Shown: positions 24,015-34,389 of the stretch, one piece after another
How the letters are laid out: each line of letters opens with the position of its first letter
How positions within the stretch are numbered: the first letter of the stretch is position 1
Origin: Lepas anatifera
Lineage: Eukaryota > Arthropoda > Thecostraca > Lepadidae
Length of the DNA: 64,000 nucleotides
Assembly: GCA_034440635.1 (NCBI GenBank)
Contig: JAOTON010001129.1
Location: 62,001-126,000 of the forward strand
Direction: 5' to 3'
Position numbers and translations under genes: made by a program
Notes under the pieces: model-generated
Databases searched by the model: none
What the model saw: only the letters and a program-made list of their open reading frames with translations
Told to the model about the DNA's origin: nothing

Positions 24015-25033
24015 CCCGCGCCCCACCGGGGGTCCGGCGCAACCTTCGCCCCACCGGGGGCCATCGATGGCCCTCCTCTAACTCCGAAAATATGGGCGTT
24101 AGCGCAAATCTGCAAAGTGCACTAGAAAGCTCGCGTGAATTCAGTAAGAAATTACTTCACATGTTTTAATGTTCAGGTCAATGGTTTGACCTCCAGAGGT
24201 CAAATTAGGTCAAGGTCGGCTATTTTCACTCAAATATGCAATGCTTAAGCAAACTGGGCATAACTCTTATGCCCTTAGAACTATTGAGGTGTGGGAAAGT
24301 ACATTTGATAGGAAATTGCCAGTACTTTTTCTGCTATGGAAATGTAAAGACCTCCCGCCAGTAGTTTGACCTCCAGAGGTCACCTCGTGACCTAGTATGA
24401 CCTGAGGTCACGAAAGGTCAGAAAGTGACCTTGCCGTATATCAAATGAAAGCCAATGACGAGACAAACACGATGGTGTTTGTTTCAGCGCTCTAGCTTAT
24501 ACAGGTCAAAGTTATTGTCAAAATACTGTTTTTGACCCCTGGTGACCTTGGATGACCTTGGGGATGTCAAAGGGCAAATATGGCCCCTGGAATCCGTGAA
24601 AGGGTGTCCAAAAACGCTTTTCTGATGAAGCTGAGCATTTTCAATCGTTTTTGTGACTTTTAGATCATAAGACAGCTTTTCCCATGCTTTTTCAATGGGA
24701 GAGGTCACCTCGTGACCTGACCTCAGGGCACGAAATCGAAAAATCCCGGATATACACCTTGTAGACCCTGGAGGGGTCATAAAGTGTAGGAAGTTTCAAA
24801 TCGATCGACTCCGAAATGTAGCTCTTACAGAGCTCTAAAGCTGAAGTGAGGTGACCTTGGTTGAACTCGTCTGGTGACCTGACCTTGGGTGACCCGGGGT
24901 AAAAATTTCAGGGATGGTGGGAAAATGATGCAGTGAGAGGTAGAGCCCTCAACCACGGTGCTGCGTCTCATCGTCTTTCTGCTATCCCGGAAAAACCTTA
25001 GGGGGCCATCGATGGTCCCCGGTGGGGCGAGGG
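24015..25033 (+). mobile_element. TTAA element 2 (1,019 bp, non-autonomous)
   Basis: The left end CCCGCGCCCCACCGGGGG, repeated once more about 30 bp inside, pairs with the right end whose complement reads CCCTCGCCCCACCGGGG; inside both lies GGCCATCGATGG. It is flanked by TTAA at 24011-24014, shared with element 1, and at 25034-25037. Termini starting CCC next to TTAA fit piggyBac-like elements. There is no transposase gene. The interior is dominated by AGGTCA-type motifs. Confidence 0.8.
24170..24895. promoter_or_regulatory. Dense array of AGGTCA half-sites
   Basis: AGGTCA or TGACCT occurs many times in direct, inverted and everted arrangement, for example TTTGACCTCCAGAGGTCA twice (24188 and 24366 areas), TCACCTCGTGACCT, TGACCTGAGGTCACGAA and TGGTGACCTGACCTTGG. 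AGGTCA is the half-site recognised by many nuclear receptors. The sites lie inside a transposable element. Whether any is bound is unknown; the array may equally be a structural or transposase-binding repeat. Confidence 0.5.
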
Positions 25034-25428
25034 TTAAACGATTAATTAATCTCGAGACACATTAATCTCGAGATTAACACATATAATCTCGAAGAGCCAC
25101 CCCTGCTTTTTATTGGGCCGGTTTCTGGTTCTTGGTTTGCACGAAAACCGGTCAGCCTTCAAGAATGGCCTTCAGCAAAGGACACAAAAGACATTTTCGG
25201 ACGGCGAACAGCGTGTCCCGCTGGTTAGAAAACAGGGGAACTGGTCTCCAATAGAGGGAAATCCGACGGATTGAGAACCATTGCAGGGAGCTGGAGACAA
25301 GCCGGTTCCAGTTTGGTACGCCGGTCAGATTAGAAAAATATTTGGGGCTAATATTCCCTTTCCCTCAACTACCCGGACGGAGGGATAACCAGAAGAAATT
25401 GTCCTTAGAATATTTAATTCATCCCATA

Positions 25429-25662
25429 GGAGGATCCAGGGGGCAAGGGGCACGTGCCCCCCTCCTTTCTCTGATCAACTCTCGGTGAACCCTAAAATGT
25501 CGCGTCCCATCCCGTCCCCCAGGATGCGAAAATCGGCGCACACTGATAGGATTTAGCGTCCATCTGATAGGTTTTGCCGGTCAAAGGTGGCTCCCCCCTG
25601 GTCCGTATGGTGCCCTCCCCGGAAGTTACCCCCCACCCCCGATCGGCAATCATGGGTCCGAC
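25429..25662 (-). mobile_element. GGCGGATCCAGG MITE (TA flanked)
   Basis: A copy of a roughly 250-bp MITE family, with ends AGGATCCAGGGGG and CATGGGTCCGAC flanked by TA. The interior holds the family signature AGGATGCGAAAATCGGCG and GATAGGTTTTGCCGGTCAAA. Other copies are at 35100, 37126, 37556, 37766, 43289, 55400, 55623/58956 and 60986. Confidence 0.75.
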
Positions 25663-25731
25663 TATGCTTCATCCATTAGTACGCATGAACAAACAAGAAG
25701 AAAATCAGAAAAATTGTTTTTACAGTAAAAA

Positions 25732-25806
25732 CTTCCACGACCTAGATTCGAACCTGTATTACCCGTGTGAGAGTCGGGAATGGAGGCCACTATACCATCC
25801 CCGCTG
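25732..25806 (-). pseudogene. tRNA-Glu-like sequence, degenerate
   Basis: On the minus strand an A box TGGTATAGTGG and a B box GGTTCGAATCT are spaced as in a tRNA. A CTC anticodon-like triplet lies in GACTCTCACAC, and a TTTTT terminator follows at once. The acceptor arms (GCGGGGA and TCGTGGA) do not pair and the T stem is imperfect, so it is not a working tRNA. It is a pseudogene or the head of a SINE. Confidence 0.5.
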
Positions 25807-26158
25807 TACGACACCTGCCCGATTTTAAAACTTTCCTGATTAGTTTTCTCCAAGCCGAATGTTTTGGACAAACTAATCTAATATTTGTATTTTTAAGGGG
25901 TAATAAAAATAAATTGAATACGAATACAGCATAAAAACCCAGTTGTGGCCTGACCTCGGTGCGGGACGGACGTGTCACCTCGCCCGGGGCGCGGTCAGCC
26001 GGTTAGTGGCCGAGCCAGTGCTTAGATGGCAGGCTGAGCTTAGCGGACCAGGGCCCGGGAGGCCAGTCGTGTGGAAATAAGGGTCGGATTGATACCTGAA
26101 TAAGATGCGACAGTGTTTTCAGTGAGAACTCGGGGCGAAACTGTGATCGATCAGTGGC

Positions 26159-27445
26159 ATGGCGACAGACACTGATAGTGGTGACGAAGCGCTGCACACA
26201 GCTGACGAGGTCACCTCAGGGGCGGAGAGTGGTGCGGCTGTGACGGGTGGACTTAAGCAGATATCGGTGGCAGATCTGATGCGACGAGTGCAGGACAAGA
26301 AGAAAAAGCGCCCAGCCCCAAGCAGGAGTCAGAACTCTCCACCGGACACGAGCCTCCCTGGAGCAAAACGCCGGTCCACCGAAACTTCAGCACCGGCCCA
26401 GGTCAGTCTCGATCCCGACTATCTTATCGCCATTCAGGCCATGATAGACAGCGCCACTGCGCAGGTCATTACGGCGATGAATTCGAAGTTCAAACATTTC
26501 GAACAGTCTTTGTCTGCCCTGGAGGCGGAAAGCATGGAGAAAGAGCTAGAAATAAAGCAGCTCAAAGAAAAACTAGCTCACCAAGAGAGGACAGTGGAAC
26601 TACTAGAGGAAAGGGTGGAAGGCATCGATGCAAATAGGCGCCTTTCATCGCTGATTTTGACCTGCGCTGACTTTGAAATTCGTCATCAAAACGAAGATAT
26701 CGAATCAAGAATTGTGACTGTCCTCAACAAACATCTACCTGAGCTCAAGCTGACCATTAGCGACATCCAGGCCGGGCACCGTCTTCAGACGGACCAAAAA
26801 GTAATTGTGAAGTTCGTCAGACGTAGTGTGCGGGACCGGGTTTACGAGAGTCGGTTCAGCATGTTTGCTTCCAACCGGCAACGCTCCGGTCCAGGTGCAA
26901 TACCAGACCGACGGATGGCGCCACTGTACATTGCTGAACAGCTGACAGCTTCAAACAACGCCATATATCAGGAGCTCCTGAGAGCGCGCAGGGCTGAAAA
27001 CGGCGCGCTCGTTTCTTCCGTCTTCAGTCGACGCGGAGTAGTTTGGTGCAAGATGGAGAGAGGAGGCCGCAACATCCGAGTGCCTGACGAGTCGCACCTG
27101 CGAAATATCCTGCGTGGAGCACGCTTCCCGCCGCCTGGTGACTGGGGCTCCTCCGGTCGCCGGCGCCCAGCTGGTGGTGGCGCGGCTGCGGCCGCGTCGC
27201 TGCGGCCGCCGCCTGTGTCGTCAGCCCAGATGCCTTGCGAGGGCCGCGGAGGCTCTCCTCGCCGAAGAGTGGATGGCGGCGCTGGCGGCGCGGGTGCGGC
27301 GGAGGTGTCGTATGCGTCTTTGGCGTTACCGGTGGGTGGAGACCGGACTCCGGCACCGGAGGTTGGTGGGTGTCGTCTGCCGACGGTGACGCCCGTGGTG
27401 CCGCCGCCGCCGGGCGATAGTGGTGTAGGTTCCATGGAACCTTAA
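26159..27445 (+). CDS. LINE C ORF1 protein (RNA-binding, coiled coil plus RRM-like)
   Basis: 428 codons, uninterrupted. ORF1 proteins of this type trimerise and coat element RNA in the retrotransposition particle. Residues 1-80 are polar and basic (KKKKRPAPSR). Residues about 100-155 form a heptad-rich coiled coil (LEAESMEKELEIKQLKEKLA). Residues about 162-240 look like the RRM domain and the segment after it, with RLSSLILTC, HRLQTDQKVIVKFVRRSV and RDRVYESR. Residues about 320-428 are rich in Gly, Ala and Pro, encoded by very GC-rich DNA. The start ATG is the first in frame after the 5' untranslated region. The call as an ORF1p is by fold pattern and position upstream of an L1-like ORF2; no zinc knuckle is seen. 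Confidence 0.85.
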   Translation: MATDTDSGDEALHTADEVTSGAESGAAVTGGLKQISVADLMRRVQDKKKKRPAPSRSQNSPPDTSLPGAKRRSTETSAPAQVSLDPDYLIAIQAMIDSATAQVITAMNSKFKHFEQSLSALEAESMEKELEIKQLKEKLAHQERTVELLEERVEGIDANRRLSSLILTCADFEIRHQNEDIESRIVTVLNKHLPELKLTISDIQAGHRLQTDQKVIVKFVRRSVRDRVYESRFSMFASNRQRSGPGAIPDRRMAPLYIAEQLTASNNAIYQELLRARRAENGALVSSVFSRRGVVWCKMERGGRNIRVPDESHLRNILRGARFPPPGDWGSSGRRRPAGGGAAAAASLRPPPVSSAQMPCEGRGGSPRRRVDGGAGGAGAAEVSYASLALPVGGDRTPAPEVGGCRLPTVTPVVPPPPGDSGVGSMEP

Positions 27446-29474
27446 CGTTGCAATCTGCGGACACTGGTGCTCACGAGACTTTGGTGGAGGGCACCTCCTG
27501 GGTGCCGGCCATTCATCCTTAGGCCTTCCGGTAATTAATGCGAGTGATTATGCTCGCCGATGAACTAGACCCCTTCTATTGAATAATTGCGCACTCGTTT
27601 TTTTCCGTTCTGTGGAAGAGCCATTGATCAAATTAGTTTTTTGCATAACGCAAACAATGTGTAGCGTACTAGCGGTGGCTTTGCCCGCGGATTGGAGGCG
27701 GGAGGAATAGTCTGTTCCTAGGTCCTACGTTTCTGTTTTTTCTCCTTTTTCATTTAGCTGCTCTAATTGCTAGAAACTAGTATTATTAAACAGGTAGTTA
27801 ATGCTATACATGACTGATTCTTGCCGATGTCAGCAGGGCCGTAAGTCGTCGTGGGCGGCTTGTTCGTCCCGCGCTTTTTTCTATCGCGGACGGGAGAGCA
27901 GGTGGCGCCGCACTTTTCAGGCCACTGCTACCTCTGTTTCGGCAACGTGCAGGTTTTGTGCGATGATGGTCGTCGACTGGGTGTGGTGGTATTCTCCTGC
28001 ACGATCACTTTTGACCAGTTATATCGTGGTTTTCACAAATGTGCGTAGCCAGACGGGGCTTTCTTCAAAAGGCTCAGATAAATGCAAATCTTTTTTTCCT
28101 TTCAGTAAATCGTTCCTTCGGAAAAGTTAATCGTTCAATCTACAACTGGATTACGTAAACTGATATCCCCCCTAGTATCGTGAGGAATGTATTTTGATTA
28201 CTTTTGATCAATATTTTGACTTCTTTGGTCAGACAGGCGTGGGTGGCTGGCGTTCGGTGGTGTCACGTTCTCTTGTCGTCTCCTGCCGCGGCTCGGCCGC
28301 GGGGGGCGTTGTTGCTCGTCGATCGACGACGATCAGCTTTACCAGCGATCGCGGTGGGAGTAGCGCCGCCCTGCGGCCGGCCGCGGCGTGGGACAGTTCC
28401 TGCAGGTCGGTAGGTCTAAGTGACGTTTTGGCCTCTTGGTTAGGTAAAACTGGCTGGCATCAGCCTGTTACTAGTTATGGTAGAGTTGACTTTTCTCACC
28501 GTAAGCATTCATGTTGCGTTGCAGCGCCGCTAGTTGACTGTAGACGGTAACATGGCCTGCAAACAGTTGTCAATCCCGTATGACACTTAAAATCTAGAAA
28601 TGGTTTTGGATTGCGATGTACCAGGCTCTTGTACTACGCTCTTTTTTCTATATGTGCCACGTGTAACATGACTGTTCCTTTCTGACAGGAATTTGGTGCG
28701 ATGTTTAGCGTGGTTCCGTGTAAGCAGCGGACCCGTCGCGGTCGGGCCGGCGGGCGGTGTCACAGCGTCCCGACCAGCGGGCAGCTGGGGTGGCGTCCGC
28801 CCTCCTGAGCCGTACCAGCGACAGGTGGCGCCGCCCATCGGTCGGCCGCGGCGGGAAGTCTGCCTTGTCTGATATTCAGCTCCTCGTGCGGATACCGGTA
28901 ACGTTGCGACCTACAGAAATGCCTTACTAATCTTTGTTCACTATTTTCAAGTTATTGGAAGAAATATGCTACATAATTGTAACAGCGGTACGTTCGAGCT
29001 CTCCCGGGCTGGTCCGCTGGCGCGAGTCGATGGGGGTTGCGGAGTTCCGTGGTAGGTTCTGGTCGCTGGCGGGTTCAAACCAGGGGCCAGAAAGTGGGTT
29101 TGTCGTCACCACTGAGAAAAGGGGTCTGCAACTATTGGATTTGAGTGTGAATGACTTTGTTAGGTGGTGCATGCATGCTCCCTGCTCGCTGCGGGTCCCG
29201 CGCTGCGCTACTCTGCTTGGCGCCTGGTCTTTGTTCTCAGTTTTCTGCTCTGTCTCCACAAAAGTATTTACAAGCGTAAAAAGCCAAACTGATAAAAAAA
29301 TCACGCAGAAAAGGATAAGGGTCTTTTCCCCTGAAGACAGGCTGATCAGGGCCGCTGAAACATTATCAAGGCATCATTACATCACATTTTACTTAAGACA
29401 TGATCTCCCCAACCAAACACCAACATGTACGACTCGAAATTAAAGTTAAGCAAAGAATGATCTCGACGTAAAAA
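27446..29474 (+). other. 2-kb inter-ORF spacer of LINE C
   Basis: L1-type elements usually have tens of bases between ORF1 and ORF2; here there are 2,029. The spacer alternates T-rich stretches with GC blocks (about 28260-28400 and 28730-28860). It has short plus-strand frames at 27801-28130, 28194-28550 and 28934-29443; the last ends just before ORF2. None resembles a known domain. An in-frame TAA at 29469-29471 lies immediately before the ORF2 ATG, so ORF2 is not a fusion with the upstream frame. Confidence 0.7.
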
Positions 29475-32400
29475 ATGTCAGACAAATTATTTATTGCGTC
29501 ACTGAATGTGAACGGGCTACGTTCACGGGCGGAGCAGGGTGTGTCAAAACTGCGTATGATGTTTACATGGTTTAAGAAACTAAAATTAGACATTGTATTC
29601 TTGCAGGAAACCCACTCAACAGAAGCAGATGCAACGTTTTGGTTGAGCCAGTGGGGTGGTTTAGGATGTTTTTCACACGGCGACTCACGTAGCAGGGGAG
29701 TCGGAGTGCTGATTCGCCCTGGCTCAGGTATGGAGATAGATAAAATTCATGCCGACAAGGACGGGAGATTTATTACTCTCCAGCTTAATTTTCTATCGAG
29801 TAGCATAACTCTGGGGAACTTCTATGGTCCGAACACTGACAACCCAAAAATCATCCACAGTTTTTGTTCAAAGCTCAATGAATACGAGAACCAAACGGTG
29901 GTAATAGGAGGAGATTTCAATTTTTGCATGGATACTTCTAAGGACAGAGAAAGCTCTGCAAGAAGAGTTGCCAATAACGATAGGTCGAGGGATGTTCTTA
30001 AAGAATTTATGGCCGTTAATGACCTTAGTGACGTCTGGAGAGAACTCAACCCCGATGCCCAGGATTACACGTGTTTGAGGAACTCACCCCTAGTAAATCG
30101 AGGATTGATTTCTTTGTTATTAGTCAAGATCTCCTCTACTCTAGGAGTAAACCTTGTGCAACCATAACAGATGGGTTCATGTCCGACCATAAGATGGCAA
30201 CAATTTTGGTGCATGTCCCGACCATAGAAACAGGTCCTTCATACTGGAAATTTAATAATCGGCTATTAAAGGATGATCAGTTTGTTAGCATGATACGCAT
30301 CAAGATTCCACAAATTATAAATGAAAATCAGTCTGATTCAGTTTCATGGTGTGTATTAATGCAAACCCTTTTGTGCGTACTAAGAGGATATATTATAAAG
30401 TTCGCGACACAAAAGAGGCGCTGTTCAGAAGCTGAAGTAACGAACATTGAAACAGAAATAGAAAAGGAGGAAAAACAGGCAAATCCGGATATTAATCAGT
30501 TGGGGGTGCTACGTGGAAAAAGAGCTGAAATTATCAAAGATGCAGCGGAGAGGGGTATATTTCTTGCTAAAGCACGCTGGAGGCACCTGGCGGAGACAGG
30601 CACTAAATACTTTCATGATCTTAAGAAGAGAAATCGGGGAAAGAATATATGTCGCGCGCTGTTTACAAACGACCTCCAGGGGCTTACAAATAACACGCAG
30701 ACGATGTTAACTGAAGCTCATGCTTTTTTTACAACTCTGTACAAAAACAGAAGCACCTCAGAAAGTACTCATCAATTCTTCAATGGTCTCAGTACTTTAT
30801 CCGAAGAGCAAAAACTCTTGTGCGAAATGCCTTTGAACTTAGAGGAGCTAACCAATGTTATAAAAACACTACGTAATAATACATCACCCGGCCCGTCGGG
30901 CTTTACAGGAGAGTTCTATAAATTTTTCTGGGAGGAGTTAAGAGAACTAGTTTTTAACGCTTGCAATGAGATATTTACTACCGGTAGGATGTGTAGCAGC
31001 ATTAAGCAAAGCGTCACTATTCTTATTCCCAAGAAGGGTAAGGATTCTCGATATATTGGCAACATGCGCCCTATCAGCCTTTTGAACACTATATATAAAA
31101 TAATAACAAAGATCTTAGCAAATCGGCTGTCAAACGTCATAAAACACCTAATCAATCAAGACCAAACTGGATTCATTAAAGGTCGGTATATAGGCGAAAA
31201 TGTCAGACTCATTCTAGACTTGATAGAATATTGCAAAGAAAAAGACTTGTCTGCCCTCATGCTCTCATGTGACGTAAAAATGGCGTATGACAGTGTGGAC
31301 TGGTTTTACATGAAACAATTATTGTCTGCTTATGGCTTTGGAAATAACTTTCTCGGATGGATTAACATGATCTATGACACCAATCCATCTTTTGCAGCTA
31401 AGGCGGTGGTCCAGATCAACGGTTTGTTGTCTAAGCCGTACGTGATCGAGAGGGGAGTCAGACAGGGGTGTCCCTTAAGTTGCTATCTATTTTTAATATG
31501 CTTCGAGCCATTGTTGGACCGCATCAGAAGGGATTCCACTGTCAAAGGGGTTTCTATAAACCAAAGCGAAATTAAGGTTACTAGTTATGCTGACGATGCG
31601 ACAGTCGTAATGGATGGAACTGAGGAATCCCTCACACATTGTCTGGAAATTTTCTCTCAGTTTAAAGATATATCAGGTCTAAAGCTGAATCACCAAAAGT
31701 CAAAAGCTCTTTGGATAGGAAAGGACGCAGAAGCAAAAGCCCCGATATGTCCGGCTTTCCAAATCCAATGGCCAAAAGATTATGTCGAAATACTAGGCAT
31801 TAAGATTGGGAACAAAACCAATTCAGACATAGCGAAGCTAAATTACGACAGCAGGTGCGAATCGTTAAAAACATCGTTAACACCATGGATAGGAAGAAGC
31901 CTCACACCGTTTGGAAGAATACATTTGATAAAATCGGAATTATTATCATCATTGGTTTACTTAATGTCAGTGCTCCCAGCCCCAACACCACAACACATAA
32001 AACAGATTGAAAGAATGATGTTTGCATTCATATGGGGAAACAAAAATGATAGAATCAAACGAGCGACATTGAAGTCAAAATACAAAGACGGGAGGTCTTC
32101 TAGTGCCTGATGTATTGGCCAAGGCAAATAGTTTGAAGATATCATGGATTTGCAAATTCTTAGATGATGCTAACAAGGGGAAATGGAAGGTAGTTATGAA
32201 GGAAAAACTGCAAGTAAAAGACAAAATAACAATATTTCACTGTAATACTGAATTGAAACAACTTCAGATAAAAGTCAAAGACCAATTCTGGATAGAAACC
32301 TGCCTAGCCTGGATGCAAATAAAAAACAGTTATGACCTCCCCGCGGAATCCATATTGAACGAAGTCATTTGGATGAATAAACACATTAATCTTGAGAAAA

Positions 32401-33350
32401 ATAAATCCCTAAATAAGAAATACATTATCCAGAAAGGCTTGATACAATTCAAACACCTTTATAATCAAAGCGAGAAAAGGATATACAGAGCAAACGAATT
32501 AGCACTGAAGTTCGATCTGCACCCATTTCAGGCATTGAAGATATTACGAGCTATACCAGTAGAACAAAAAAGGAAAGTAAACACCCAAAAACCACTGGAG
32601 CCCGAAGAAGCAGAATGCATGAAGGTTTTACGTTCCACACCCAAGGTATCTAAGTGGTCATATCACAAGCTTATTGAACAACACATACCAGCAGCAGACA
32701 AATGTCACTCAAAATGGCAGGATGAGTTGAGCACGCCCGAAATCGAATGGTCTCAGGTATACGAACGCTTGCACTGGGTCACATCGGATGTGAATCTGAA
32801 ATGGTTTCAGTATCGCTTAATAAGGAGAATACTTCCGACTAACCGCCTCTTACATTATTACGGAATAATTGAGAGTGACAAATGCCATGCATGTCCATCA
32901 GTGTCAGAGACATTGAAGCACAAATTTTATGACTGCCCATCGGTAAAGGCTATCTGGCACGGTGTGCGAAATCTTCTAGGACTGCAAAACAATCTTTCGT
33001 ACCCAAGCATTGTATTGGGAACCAAATCATCTAATGAAAAGCAATCCCGCCAAACAAGCTTGATAACTATCCTTGCGAGTCAATTCATTTGGAAAGAAAA
33101 GTGCAGGTCCCAGTGCATTAGGCTAACTTCTCTCAATTTAAAGAAATACATCAAACAGTACTTAGATATAGAAAAATACATCGCAAAAATATCAGGTAGG
33201 GAGCAAGACTTTCATGACATGTGGGGAACAATTTACGAAAAAACTAACCAACGAGCGCGTAACATACGTATAGAATTTGGGATATCTTTTCGATTCTTAA
33301 CCTTTGTCTCCCCAGCACTGTTGGTCCTTTTCGATTTAGTGGACCTCTGA
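29475..33350 (+). pseudogene. LINE C ORF2: AP endonuclease, reverse transcriptase, C-terminal Cys-His
   Basis: The enzyme nicks target DNA and primes cDNA synthesis. The endonuclease begins IASLNVNGLRSR with FLQETHS, GGDFNF and, after the first frameshift, SRIDFFVIS and MSDHK. The reverse transcriptase has PISLLNTIYKII, TGFIKGRYIGENVRLILD, AYDSVDW, GVRQGCPLSCYLF and the active-site YADD. The C-terminal third carries C-x2-C-x7-H-x4-C in CHACPSVSETLKHKFYDC. Frame changes occur near 30070-30090 and at 32090 (an extra G in GACGGGAGGTC, after which the LVPDVLA block continues). No RNase H domain is seen. The text is typical of the Tx1/L1 group. Only these two lesions separate it from an open frame of about 1,290 codons. 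Confidence 0.9.
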
Positions 33351-33735
33351 TCGAGAGCGGGCGCGGGTGGTGCCGCGGCGCGGGAGCCATTACCGTACAG
33401 ACGAGCGGGGGATCAATGTGTGTGCTGAAAATGGAACCTGATGATGGTTGGCGAGAGGGCGAGGTTTTCTCAAGTGTGTCAAGCTTTTGTATGTTTAATA
33501 TGTATTGTTTCGTTGCATTGTGTGTCGAGCGGTAACACAATACGAGCGAAAAACATGAGTTGCTAGCTCGTTGTGCATGTGGAGAAGATGTGTGTGGTGA
33601 CGACAGGGAAGGAGGGTGGGAGGGAGGGGAGGTTGGGTGTTAGGTTGTGATGACCAACGTCAGTGTCAATGTCTGTTAAAATTGGCTATTAAATAAATTA
33701 TATTTATTTGAAAAAAAAAAATACAGCATAAAAAC

Positions 33736-34389
33736 ATTTTCTACTCCCAAAAAATCATTTATAGAACTTAAAACTTTGATTGATAGAATAGAGGTGAAGA
33801 GCAGGTTACAGTCTATTATTGATATTGTTAGCAAATTTGAATAATTGTTGAGTGGCCTCCAAAAATTTAGCTGAAGATAAAAAATGATTGATAGTACCAG
33901 AATCAGGATTTTTCAAATATTAAGAAACCACAATAAAAATTTTTGCGACAATGTCCCTTTAATCTGTATCCAACAAGATTTGGCAGGATTTGGCAGCATG
34001 TTGGTAAAAGTTTGCTTACAATACAGAGGGAAAGGAGAGTAGCCTGCTGAGGCGCTAAAACTTTCTTTGTTATTAAACAAAAATTATAAATAATTGTGTG
34101 AAACTTTAAACAAAATGTTTGATGTAACAAACATCAAAAGGCAAAATTACAAATTTGGGTGAAGGTAAAGTGAAGAAAGTGCAAGGGAATGTCAATGGTG
34201 CACCAAAAAATGTAGAACAAAAGCCCTGTTTCAGGGCTTTGTTCAAGGCGACTTGCGTCGTACTCGGTCGCAGTGACGTCAGGGACCTCTTCAGCTCCGC
34301 CCACGAGCCCATGACGTCACCGCCACGTACTGCAAGTTGAACACTTCTGCGTTCTTTTTGTCGACAAAGCTGACGCTATTGTGCCAATA
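33736..34389. other. Unassigned AT-rich DNA right of LINE C
   Basis: No gene is seen. Contains the inverted TTAAAGGGACATTG terminus (33931-33962) and, near 34274 and 34312, two TGACGTCA palindromes with a CCGCCCACG motif between them. Confidence 0.45.
33931..33962 (-). repeat. TTAAAGGGACATTG terminus (right, inverted)
   Basis: An exact 32-base inverted match to 18006-18037 that ends in TTAA. Confidence 0.6.

Larger units (their letters stand above)
25939..33720 (+). mobile_element. LINE C: full-length L1/Tx1-type retrotransposon
   Basis: A complete 7.8-kb element. The 15 bases ATACAGCATAAAAAC occur just before it (25924-25938) and just after its poly(A) (33721-33735), a perfect target-site duplication. 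In order: a 220-bp GC-rich 5' untranslated region, ORF1 (26159-27445), an unusually long 2-kb spacer, ORF2 (29475-33350, two frameshifts) and a 3' untranslated region. AATAAA lies near 33690, then 11 A. A perfect duplication, intact ORF1 and few lesions make it one of the youngest insertions here. The poly(A) tail and the EN/RT text place it in the L1/Tx1 group rather than with LINEs A, B, D and E. Confidence 0.92.

Noticed and set aside
25732..25806. Functional tRNA-Glu gene
   Set aside because: A and B boxes and a terminator are present, but the acceptor stem does not pair; kept only as a degenerate tRNA-like sequence.
26968..27464. Minus-strand frames of 146 and 155 codons over the end of LINE C ORF1
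   Set aside because: They are shadows of the GC-rich ORF1 3' part, rich in Pro/Ala/Arg by composition.
27801..28550. Genes in the LINE C spacer (109- and 118-codon frames)
   Set aside because: No domain, overlapping alternatives in other frames, and strong base-composition bias.
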